DNA of 5,319 nucleotides from Nitrospirota bacterium (GTDB lineage: Bacteria > Nitrospirota > Thermodesulfovibrionia > Thermodesulfovibrionales > JdFR-88). The notes under the pieces are model-generated. The model worked only from the letters and a program-made list of their open reading frames with translations. It was not told the DNA's origin and ran no database searches. The stretch spans positions 1-5,319 of the forward strand of contig JAKAGP010000159.1 of the NCBI GenBank assembly GCA_021825785.1. Reading direction: 5' to 3'. This document shows, in pieces, positions 1 to 5,197 of the stretch (the first letter of the stretch is position 1; each line of letters opens with the position of its first letter). A program made the translations under genes and the position numbers.

Positions 1-63
1 TGCCTTCTGGATGCCTTCTGTCATTCCCATGAAAAGACCGTAAAACCCAAACAGAATCCACCG
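1..63 (-). pseudogene. Remnant or partial 3' part of a second MFS transporter
   Basis: Read on the minus strand in the frame one base off the HEAT-like gene, the last 60 bases translate as WILFGFYGLFMGMTEGIQKA. This is the membrane segment plus E-G-x-x-K/R-A signature found in the C-terminal half of MFS drug transporters. It lines up with residues 307-327 of the complete MFS protein in this window (AILF, then A-G-V-Y, then MERA). The frame stays open to the left edge, so the gene probably continues beyond it. Rightwards the frame is open only to a TAA at 154-156. The ATG at 106-108 lies inside the HEAT-like gene with no clear ribosome site. There is no room for the six or more membrane segments that should precede this motif, so the N-terminal part is missing. 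A deletion, a frameshifted fusion or a contig misjoin would all explain it. The identification rests on only about 20 residues. Confidence 0.5.
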
Positions 64-437
64 GCGGCAATAAGCCTCTTTTCCCCAAGGGCTTTCAGGA
101 GAGGCCATGCGGCGCCCTGTCCAAAATATTTCAACTCTGCTGCAATTCTGTTCTTAACGGCCTCTTCTTCCAGGGCCAGCACCGGATCTTCTACCCAGGC
201 GAAAGCTTCAAGCCCCTTAACGAGAGCATCGAAGGCGTCTTGACCACCAATAATTCTCAATGCCTCGGCCGCAAGACTCCTTGGCCTGAGATTGCCGGGT
301 CTCTCGTGCAGAAAATGGGCAAGCGCGGGCACGGCTTTTTTACCGCGCTCTATAAGCCTGCTCCGGACGGATTCAGCCTTTTCCAGATCGTCCAATTCTT
401 TTACCAGCTCATATATTGACCAGTCTACTACATTCAT
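21..437 (-). CDS. Small HEAT-like repeat protein, C-terminus probably aberrant
   Basis: A 138-residue soluble protein made mostly of paired amphipathic helices typical of HEAT/PBS-lyase-like repeats. The clearest are residues about 22-44 (ESVRSRLIERGKKAVPAL), 54-78 (SLAAEALRIIGGQDAFDALV) and 93-118 (VKNRIAAELKYFGQGAAWPL). Such repeats usually form protein-binding scaffolds; no catalytic motif is visible. The frame is open further upstream to 530, but I chose the ATG at 437. It sits in an ATGA overlap with the stop of the MFS gene and has AAGGA seven bases upstream, whereas the upstream extension is Arg/Pro-rich and lies inside the MFS gene. The last dozen residues (GFCLGFTVFSWE) look unlike a HEAT repeat, and the DNA encoding them reads as an MFS membrane segment in another frame. 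The natural C-terminus is therefore probably lost. It is likely the last intact-start gene of the fluoride-switch operon, translationally coupled to the transporter. Its function is unknown. Confidence 0.7.
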   Translation of the reverse strand: MNVVDWSIYELVKELDDLEKAESVRSRLIERGKKAVPALAHFLHERPGNLRPRSLAAEALRIIGGQDAFDALVKGLEAFAWVEDPVLALEEEAVKNRIAAELKYFGQGAAWPLLKALGEKRLIAAGGFCLGFTVFSWE

Positions 438-1618
438 TTTCTGTTCCTTACCATGAAGAGGAGGACGGCTCCTATGAAGGTCAGGATGCCTGAATAAACA
501 AACCCGGCGGCTGGTGAAATCCTGGACCACAATAACCCCACCACAAAGCTTGACACGAAATCACCTATCCCGTTTACGGTTGCGAGAAATCCGTATCCCG
601 TCCCCCTTAGGTGTTCCGGCAAAAGTTCTCCGGCCAGGGCCCGCTCCATCGAATCCACAAGCGCTATGTAAACGCCTGCCAATATGAATAATATTGCCAT
701 TGCCCATAGTTTGGGCGGCTCAAGGATGAAGCCCAGGCACATCAGCGCGAATAAAAGATAGCCCGCGCCCAGAAGCGTCCGCTTGCCGACCTTTTCACTT
801 AGTATCCCGGCGGGGTAGGCAAACCCGGCATAAAGCACATTATGAAGGGTATAAAGGCCAACCGCCATGCTCACCGCCGCAGCTTTCCCGTATTGGGGCG
901 TAAGTATTTCAGTGGCCCTCAGGATCAAAAGCGTGTGCGCGAAATTGCCGAGGCCGAATATCCCGGCGCTGAAGACGAAAAGCTTGAAATTGAGCGGCAG
1001 CTCTTTTATATTTTTCCAGAACCCCGCCTGCCCATCAGGTTTTCTCTTTTTTTCTTTGACCAGGAAAGCGAAACAGCCGACTGAAGCGAGCCCCGGTATA
1101 AAGGAGATCAAAAATATCTGCCTGTAGCTGAGGACCCCAACAAGCGCCAGGGCGATTGCCGGACCAAGGACCGCTCCAAGTGTGTCCATGGCGGTGTGAA
1201 ATCCAAAGGCCCTACCGTAATTAGCCGGCTCCAGCATATCGGCCATCATGGCATCGCGCACAGGTCCCCTTGCGCCCCTGCCCATCCATGCCGCCGCCCT
1301 TATAGCAAGCACCTGGGGCCAGCTTGTAGTAAACGCAAACAGCCCCTTTAAGGCCGTAATCACATAACCTATAACCGCTATTGGTTTTCTTTTTTTGATT
1401 CGGTCGCTGCAATAGCCCATCCAGAGCTTGACGAAGCTGGACGAAGCATCAGCAACTCCCTCGATAAGACCAAGTGTAGCGGCCGTGCCTCCTATGGTGA
1501 CTATAAACATTGGCAGAATGGCCGTTGCCATCTCATGCCCCATATCGCTAAACAGACTTGTAAGGCCAATCCCAAAAATGCTTTTGGTCAGCCAGCTTTT
1601 GTTATTATTTTTTCTCAC
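434..1618 (-). CDS. MFS transporter, 12-TM drug/ion exporter type
   Basis: A 394-residue inner-membrane protein of normal MFS length with about twelve hydrophobic segments in two halves and a charged central loop (about 188-206, KEKKRKPDG). MFS motif A between TM2 and TM3 is clear at residues 68-78 (GYCSDRIKKRK), with a degenerate second copy in the C half at 271-280 (GILSEKVGKR). A motif-C-like GAVLGP occurs at 148-153 in TM5, the antiporter signature helix. Residues 113-127 (GRGARGPVRDAMMAD) are typical of a subfamily annotated as multidrug or unknown-substrate exporters. The start is GTG at 1618, preceded by ACAGGAAA about nine bases upstream, and overlaps the zinc-ribbon gene by 14 bases. 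The substrate cannot be read from the sequence. Position in an operon headed by a fluoride riboswitch makes fluoride export, or export of something that accumulates under fluoride stress, an attractive inference. Membership of MFS is secure; the substrate is not. Confidence 0.93.
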   Translation of the reverse strand: MRKNNNKSWLTKSIFGIGLTSLFSDMGHEMATAILPMFIVTIGGTAATLGLIEGVADASSSFVKLWMGYCSDRIKKRKPIAVIGYVITALKGLFAFTTSWPQVLAIRAAAWMGRGARGPVRDAMMADMLEPANYGRAFGFHTAMDTLGAVLGPAIALALVGVLSYRQIFLISFIPGLASVGCFAFLVKEKKRKPDGQAGFWKNIKELPLNFKLFVFSAGIFGLGNFAHTLLILRATEILTPQYGKAAAVSMAVGLYTLHNVLYAGFAYPAGILSEKVGKRTLLGAGYLLFALMCLGFILEPPKLWAMAILFILAGVYIALVDSMERALAGELLPEHLRGTGYGFLATVNGIGDFVSSFVVGLLWSRISPAAGFVYSGILTFIGAVLLFMVRNRK

Positions 1619-1991
1619 TGTATTTCCTGTCCAAAAGTTCTCTGGCTTTCGTTCTGACCATGGCCACTTCCGAATCTACTGACCTGATAATAAAACCAAG
1701 CGCTTCTGGTGTGTCTATCCGGGCCAGGGCTTCCAGAATTATCACTTTCAGGAACGGATCGCTTGTCTGCCCGAAGAGACTAATAAGCTGTTTTATCGCT
1801 TTATCAGACTTGATTCGGCCCAGTACCCATACCGCCCTCAACACAGTTTCGGGCTCAGGATGCTTTAAGGCATTTATCAATTTTCCCTCAAAGTCCATCT
1901 TTTCGTGCTGCTTTATATCAGCTCCGCAGTGGGGGCATCTGTCATCATCCGCTTTTATTTCCCTCCAACATGCCGGACAAAAGAAAACCAT
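1605..1991 (-). CDS. Zinc-ribbon plus HEAT-repeat protein
   Basis: A 128-residue protein. It opens with a compact zinc ribbon: Cys5-Pro-Ala-Cys8 and Cys19-Pro-His-Cys22-Gly, a CxxC-x10-CxxC arrangement that should bind one Zn2+. Residues about 33-122 form two to three HEAT-like repeats, for example ETVLRAVWVLGRIKSDKAIK, then PFLKVIILEALARIDTPEAL, then VAMVRTKARELL. It ends in a short basic tail. No enzyme motif is visible, so it is best read as an adaptor that binds proteins or, less likely, nucleic acid. The ATG at 1991 shares its first base with the TAA stop of the ATPase gene (TAATG), and GGGAAGGG lies just upstream within that gene, so translation is probably coupled. The 3' end overlaps the MFS start by 14 bases. 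Position between the NTPases and the transporter suggests a linker role, which is inference. Zinc-ribbon and HEAT assignments are firm; function is unknown. Confidence 0.85.
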   Translation of the reverse strand: MVFFCPACWREIKADDDRCPHCGADIKQHEKMDFEGKLINALKHPEPETVLRAVWVLGRIKSDKAIKQLISLFGQTSDPFLKVIILEALARIDTPEALGFIIRSVDSEVAMVRTKARELLDRKYSEKK

Positions 1992-2797
1992 TAATGTCCC
2001 TTCCCTATTTTTTCTATTTCCAGGTCGATTAATATGAGCTTCAGATTTACACCTCCGCCAGTCCGGTAGCCAGGCAGGAGCGCCTTGCGCATTATCTTTT
2101 GGATCAGGCCTGGATTACCATGTGAGATTTGATACACGCTCTCAAGCAGGCCGTCTTCAAATCTGGTGCGTCCGGCAATTTGTTCCATAAGTGTAAGCGC
2201 ATCAGTTTTCGAAAGATTTTCAATCTTGAGCTTCGGCACAAAATTGAGAGCGTAGCCTATGTGTCCTTTGAATCCATAGTCAAGGTATTCCCAATTCTGT
2301 CTGCTTGCGCTTATTACAAGGCATTGCTCATAAAGTATGCTGAGGAAGCCGTTTATCCTGGGTGTCACACATTCAAGGTGGTCGAGAATAAGGCAGAATT
2401 CCCCTCCCTTCAAATGTGTGTAAATCAGATTTCTTAACGCTTTAATATCCAGCTTCCTGAAATCACGGGAATGACTGATTTCGGTAACTTCCTTGTATTT
2501 GTCCACGCTCCTGAGGTTTTTGCAATGCCCAAGCAGAAAATCCGAAATGGAGAGGACTGTTTCCCTGAATGTGCCGCTGTTTCTTGAAAATACGGGAATT
2601 AGCGGCCGGCCATTAAGCCATCCAAGATCACTCCAGTTATCATGAAGCCAGTTCAGCAATGCGCTCTTCCCCGTCCCCTCCGGGCCATAGATGTGAAGAC
2701 TTTTCTTTTCCCGAATGGCGGAAAGCAGTGTTTTAAGCGCATCCTCCCTGCCAACTAAAGCTCCGTCATCAGGCGGCATTAAACGGAGCCTTTCCAT
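1991..2797 (-). CDS. P-loop ATPase of AAA/STAND-like type
   Basis: A 268-residue cytoplasmic ATPase. Residues 14-18 (LVGRE) form the box that precedes the P-loop in Orc/Cdc6-like, AAA_16 and STAND ATPases. Walker A is GPEGTGKS at 38-45. Walker B is CLILDHLE at 135-142, with Asp139 and a Glu142 in the catalytic position. SASR at 163-166 fits a sensor-1 or RNBS-B strand. GNPGLI at 227-232 matches the GxP motif of the helical lid seen in STAND/NB-ARC proteins. It stops soon after the lid, with no C-terminal WD40, TPR or effector domain, so partners may supply those roles. The neighbouring dynamin and HEAT proteins are candidates. The ATG at 2797 overlaps the dynamin gene by 29 bases with a weak ribosome site. 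Met7 at 2779, with GGAAAGG about ten bases upstream and an 11-base overlap, is an equally credible start. Its 3' end shares one base with the next start codon. ATPase activity is well supported by motifs; the client is unknown. Confidence 0.88.
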   Translation of the reverse strand: MERLRLMPPDDGALVGREDALKTLLSAIREKKSLHIYGPEGTGKSALLNWLHDNWSDLGWLNGRPLIPVFSRNSGTFRETVLSISDFLLGHCKNLRSVDKYKEVTEISHSRDFRKLDIKALRNLIYTHLKGGEFCLILDHLECVTPRINGFLSILYEQCLVISASRQNWEYLDYGFKGHIGYALNFVPKLKIENLSKTDALTLMEQIAGRTRFEDGLLESVYQISHGNPGLIQKIMRKALLPGYRTGGGVNLKLILIDLEIEKIGKGH

Positions 2798-4562
2798 TGG
2801 CGCCCGCTTTTATGGCATCGAGCTTGCCGCCGATCTCCTTCAGTTTTTCCGATGCAAGAGCAATGGCTTCTTTCCTCCGGCTGACTTCCTCCTCTCCTTT
2901 TGCGCGGCGGCTAATGCCGGTCTGTATGGCGGCCGATATGCCCTCCATTGTGGCCTCTATTTTCTGAAGCATCTCCCATCTGAAATCCAGCTTGCTTTTA
3001 TCGAGCCTTTCCGAAAAGTCGTGATGTGCCCTCCCGGACTGGATATCAATGACTTGCGACAGGTAAGCCTTCATTTTCCTGAGGATAAGCTTTTCGGCTA
3101 TGAATTTTGGCAGTGCCAGAGTCAATGAAGAGGTGAGCATCTCAAGCCCCACTGGCTGGTCTTTGAACTTGTAATAAAAATCCGACCTTGCGGTCCAGAA
3201 CGCCTCCGACTTCACCGCAGCGAAGGGGATTTCAAAGAGATCGGACGAGAACTTCAAAAGACCATCAACGGTCTCATCTATTTTCACTGCAAATCGCCGG
3301 CAGATGGCCTCAAAGGCTTTGGAGAGCCTTTCGTCCTCGATTGCGTGCCATACATTGAACGCCTGTTTCACATGCGAGATGACCAGCTGCTCAAGAGAAG
3401 TCCTCAGCTCCTTGGATGACATCGTTTTTACAACTTTGGCAAACTCCGCCTCAAGGTGTGCCTGCTCAGGGGCAATCAGGTTATTCTTGAACTTTTCCAG
3501 GTCCTCATCCAGAATCGTTTTGATGATCCTTTTTGTTTCGCCGTCCAGAAGAATGTCAAAATCCTGTTTCTCCGTCAGCACTTCCTGTTTTTTTGCCTCG
3601 AAAGTCCCTATCTTCTTCTGGAGGTCCTCCAGAGGAGACGTAAGCGACTTTGTCTCCAGTTCCAGCTCAAACCTGGCCTGGGAGATCACCTTTAAAAGAT
3701 TGTTTGCCGCAACCGTTATGATGACTTTCCCTTTTTCCTCCATCAAAAAGGCATTGAGCATCGCGGCAAACTCAGGGAGGCGGCTTTTTTGAAGCGCCTC
3801 CGGAGAATTTCCTGTTTTACCTTCCAGGGCAAGCCGGGCCGAAACGGGGAATATTCTTACGTCCTGGCCCATGATCTCCTTCAGTCCGTTAGTCGTGAAA
3901 TCGATAGATTCGGCAAGGTCTTTTTCGTTTAGGTAATCGGCCTTGTTTAGAAGAAAAAATATCTTGTTTGAATACTCTTTCACGTCTTTCAGGAAATCCA
4001 GCTCCGCTCTGCCCATCGGCTGGTCTACCGAAAGGAGAAAAAGGGCGGCATCGGATTTGGGCAGGTAACGATAGGCCACATCTGTGTTGTGCTGGTAGAT
4101 GGAGCCCACCCCTGGCGTGTCTATTAACCGCACCCCATTTTTCAGATAAGGGGAGGGATAGGTGATTATTACCTCGCTAACATCCTTGATGTTTTTCGGA
4201 TTGCCCTTTTCGGTAACATATTCGTGAAGGTTTTCCGGCCTTATCTCGGCCACCCTCCCGTTGTTGAAATAGACTTTTAACCTGAGTGCCTCCCCGTAAG
4301 TCATTATGGTGGCGATGGACGTAAGTGGTACTACAGCAACAGGGAGTATTTCGGCCCCCAGGAGGGCGTTTATGACGCTGGTCTTGCCCCTTTTGAACTG
4401 CCCGACCACAACTAGATTGAACAGGTCCATCCCTATCTTCTCCCGCAACTCTTCGCACGGGCAGCCGCGGATGCCCTCAATGCCCAGCATTTCGTCAATG
4501 CAATCCAGGAGTTCCGTTTTCAGCCATGAGTATGAGGACATCAAAGAGGACGCATCCGGCAT
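2769..4562 (-). CDS. Bacterial dynamin-like GTPase
   Basis: A 597-residue large GTPase, close in size to known bacterial dynamins. Numbered from the ATG chosen here, G1 is GQFKRGKT at 54-61, G2 is Thr81 in PLTS, G3 is DTPG at 148-151 and G4 is NKAD at 206-209: the complete dynamin set. After the G domain come long helical stretches (about 300-345, strongly charged) that would form the neck and trunk. A more hydrophobic patch at about 445-495 (FEIPFAAV, then LTLALPKFIAEKL) fits the membrane-contacting paddle or tip. A final charged helix ends near 585. Such proteins bind and remodel or repair membranes through GTP-driven assembly. I chose ATG 4562 over GTG 4574 because the GTG overlaps the AGGAGGTG ribosome site, which is well spaced for the ATG. 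It is the first gene behind the fluoride riboswitch and overlaps the ATPase gene at its 3' end. Family is certain; cellular role is inferred. Confidence 0.95.
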   Translation of the reverse strand: MPDASSLMSSYSWLKTELLDCIDEMLGIEGIRGCPCEELREKIGMDLFNLVVVGQFKRGKTSVINALLGAEILPVAVVPLTSIATIMTYGEALRLKVYFNNGRVAEIRPENLHEYVTEKGNPKNIKDVSEVIITYPSPYLKNGVRLIDTPGVGSIYQHNTDVAYRYLPKSDAALFLLSVDQPMGRAELDFLKDVKEYSNKIFFLLNKADYLNEKDLAESIDFTTNGLKEIMGQDVRIFPVSARLALEGKTGNSPEALQKSRLPEFAAMLNAFLMEEKGKVIITVAANNLLKVISQARFELELETKSLTSPLEDLQKKIGTFEAKKQEVLTEKQDFDILLDGETKRIIKTILDEDLEKFKNNLIAPEQAHLEAEFAKVVKTMSSKELRTSLEQLVISHVKQAFNVWHAIEDERLSKAFEAICRRFAVKIDETVDGLLKFSSDLFEIPFAAVKSEAFWTARSDFYYKFKDQPVGLEMLTSSLTLALPKFIAEKLILRKMKAYLSQVIDIQSGRAHHDFSERLDKSKLDFRWEMLQKIEATMEGISAAIQTGISRRAKGEEEVSRRKEAIALASEKLKEIGGKLDAIKAGANGKAPFNAA

Positions 4563-4571
4563 TTTTGATTC

Positions 4572-4579
4572 CACCTCCT
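4572..4579 (-). promoter_or_regulatory. Ribosome binding site deciding the dynamin start
   Basis: AGGAGGTG read on the minus strand, a near-ideal Shine-Dalgarno sequence ending nine bases before the ATG at 4562. The in-frame GTG at 4574 begins inside this motif and so cannot use it. The site lies just 3' of the T-rich tail of the riboswitch terminator, so it is transcribed only when the terminator is bypassed. Confidence 0.85.
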
Positions 4580-4585
4580 GTGTAT

Positions 4586-4627
4586 AAATAAAAAACTCCT
4601 GCCAAAGGTTTTCCTCCGGCAGGAGTT
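4586..4627 (-). terminator. Intrinsic terminator: expression platform of the fluoride riboswitch
   Basis: On the minus strand AACTCCTGCC (4627-4618) pairs perfectly over ten bases with GGCAGGAGTT (4603-4594). The 14-base loop contains a small inner AGG/CCT stem. Six T follow (two of them in the stem), then ATTTA, giving a canonical U-tract. The 5' arm contains AACTCC (4627-4622), which is also the 3' strand of the aptamer pseudoknot. The two structures exclude each other: ligand-bound aptamer should block the terminator and allow read-through into the dynamin operon. It could also serve as the end of the DUF2934-like transcript. Confidence 0.93.
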
Positions 4628-4670
4628 ATCAGTCCGAACGGACGGTTTAAGGCGAACTCCATCGCCTCAA
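4618..4670 (-). promoter_or_regulatory. Fluoride riboswitch aptamer (crcB motif)
   Basis: The minus strand shows the conserved order of the crcB-motif RNA. First comes GGCGATGGAGTTCGCC (4666-4651), a short stem closing the GATGG...TTC loop. Next is the unpaired TTAAACC (4650-4644), then a small hairpin GTCC-GTTC-GGAC (4643-4632), then the conserved CTGAT (4632-4628), and finally AACTCCTGCC. The loop bases GGAGTT (4660-4655) are perfectly complementary to AACTCC (4627-4622), giving the defining pseudoknot. Known members bind F- through clustered Mg2+ and usually control crcB (Fluc) or eriC (CLC-F) fluoride exporters. Here the downstream gene is a dynamin-like GTPase. The overlap with the terminator arm predicts that fluoride turns the operon on. 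I identified it by eye from consensus features; a covariance-model hit would settle it. Confidence 0.92.
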
Positions 4671-4676
4671 TCTAAA

Positions 4677-4716
4677 ATTATCCTGTAAGTTAGCAAACCA
4701 CGATCGGCGCTGTCAA
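4677..4716 (-). promoter_or_regulatory. Probable promoter of the riboswitch-dynamin operon
   Basis: A perfect -35 hexamer TTGACA lies at 4716-4711 on the minus strand, between the stop of the DUF2934-like gene and the aptamer. With 17-18 bases of spacing the -10 would be CTAACT or TAACTT (about 4693-4687), which is weak. A much better -10, GATAAT, lies at 4682-4677 but is 28 bases from the TTGACA. It would place transcription start about 4670, directly at the aptamer's 5' end. Either gives the operon its own transcript; the exact start is undecided. Confidence 0.6.
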
Positions 4717-4726
4717 TTGAAAAATA

Positions 4727-4987
4727 TTAAGACATCCCCTCCGGATAAGACTCCTCGGCTTCATCCGTTTTCCGCGTTCCAGCCCCAACCCCGGCTGCCG
4801 CAAACTCTTCACCAAAGGAGACCGCCTCCCCTTCCTCTTCTTCCGGTTCTTCTATCTCCTGTCCTGCATGCCTGGCCAGCACGATATTTTCGGCATTCAG
4901 CCAGTCATCGAGGGCCAGCCCGTCGACACATCCCCTGGCCTCAAACAGCTCGTAGGCAACAGCCGCAATCTCATCATGCAAGTCCAT
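4727..4987 (-). CDS. DUF2934-like small acidic protein
   Basis: An 86-residue protein. Its first 45 residues match the DUF2934 pattern: IAAVAYELFEARGCVDG, then a Leu-x-x-Asp-Trp-Leu-x-Ala-Glu block (LALDDWLNAENIVL), forming two short helices around a Gly. The rest is low-complexity and acidic (EIEEPEEEEGE at about 45-55) and probably disordered. The molecular function of DUF2934 is not known; the proteins are small, cytoplasmic and often near stress or regulatory genes. I chose the ATG at 4987 because a very purine-rich ribosome site (AAGGAGG repeated, 5009-4993) ends five bases upstream. The frame stays open further upstream to 5038, but that would run through this site. It is separated from the dynamin operon by its own 3' gap, a new promoter and the riboswitch terminator, so it is probably not fluoride-controlled. 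Confidence 0.8.
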   Translation of the reverse strand: MDLHDEIAAVAYELFEARGCVDGLALDDWLNAENIVLARHAGQEIEEPEEEEGEAVSFGEEFAAAGVGAGTRKTDEAEESYPEGMS

Positions 4988-4992
4988 AACTG

Positions 4993-5009
4993 CCTCCTCC
5001 TTCCTCCTT
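4993..5009 (-). promoter_or_regulatory. Duplicated Shine-Dalgarno of the DUF2934-like gene
   Basis: Minus-strand AAGGAGGAAGGAGGAGG contains two to three overlapping AGGAGG cores, the last ending five bases before the ATG at 4987. It fixes the start of the DUF2934-like gene and implies strong translation. Confidence 0.75.
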
Positions 5010-5029
5010 GAACAGGGGCGATGATTAAA

Positions 5030-5045
5030 TTTTAGCACGCTAAAA
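5030..5045. promoter_or_regulatory. 16-bp dyad, possible operator of the DUF2934-like gene
   Basis: TTTTAGC-AC-GCTAAAA is a perfect inverted repeat with a two-base centre, too tight for a good RNA hairpin but typical of a dimeric repressor site. On the minus strand its distal half contains TAAAAT (5034-5029), a five-of-six match to a -10 box, 42 bases before the DUF2934-like ATG. No good -35 is visible at the expected spacing. The regulator is unknown. Confidence 0.4.
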
Positions 5046-5197
5046 CAGGCTCACATCCTCCTATCTTCAGCCCACGATATACAGAACCTGCTGTCCCCGA
5101 CCATGCGTATAATCGCCCGCCGATACGCATCTTCCTCGTTGCGGTTTGCAAAGCCCGGCGCCGCGCTTCGTGTTACAAAGCATAACTGCGCATAGCG
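5046..5197. other. Structured intergenic region without a supportable gene
   Basis: No convincing gene is seen here, but several inverted repeats are. ATGCGTAT (5103-5110) and ATACGCAT (5123-5130) are perfect 8-base arms around a 12-base spacer. 5151-5168 is an 18-base near-palindrome centred on GGCGCC with one mismatched pair. 5165-5181 can form a 7-bp hairpin with a 3-base loop (one G-T pair in the minus-strand RNA). None is followed by a T-run, so they are not canonical terminators. A minus-strand frame is open from 5197 to 5054 and looks fairly protein-like (EEDAYRRAIIRMVGDSRFC), but it has no start codon at its beginning. It may be a chance frame or a decayed gene. Confidence 0.4.

Noticed and set aside
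438..530. N-terminal extension of the HEAT-like gene up to 530
   Set aside because: It lies wholly inside the MFS coding region, is Arg/Pro-rich and unlike a HEAT repeat. The ATG at 437 has a proper ribosome site and an ATGA coupling.
2769..4562. Known dynamin-based phage-defence or toxin-secretion system (LeoABC-like)
   Set aside because: LeoABC-like systems encode tandem dynamins; here there is a single dynamin with an unrelated set of partners and a fluoride switch.
4563..4574. GTG 4574 as the dynamin start
   Set aside because: The GTG begins within the AGGAGGTG ribosome site that serves the ATG at 4562.
842..4587. Numerous plus-strand open frames across the operon
   Set aside because: They are antisense shadows of strongly motif-supported minus-strand genes, and their translations show no recognisable domain.
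4594..4627. Plain terminator of the DUF2934-like gene only
   Set aside because: A promoter-like element and a full fluoride aptamer lie between that gene and the hairpin, and the hairpin arm overlaps the aptamer pseudoknot, so it is primarily the riboswitch expression platform.
4988..5038. Extended DUF2934-like start at 5038
   Set aside because: The added residues would be encoded by the Shine-Dalgarno tract and the dyad; the ATG at 4987 is ideally spaced.
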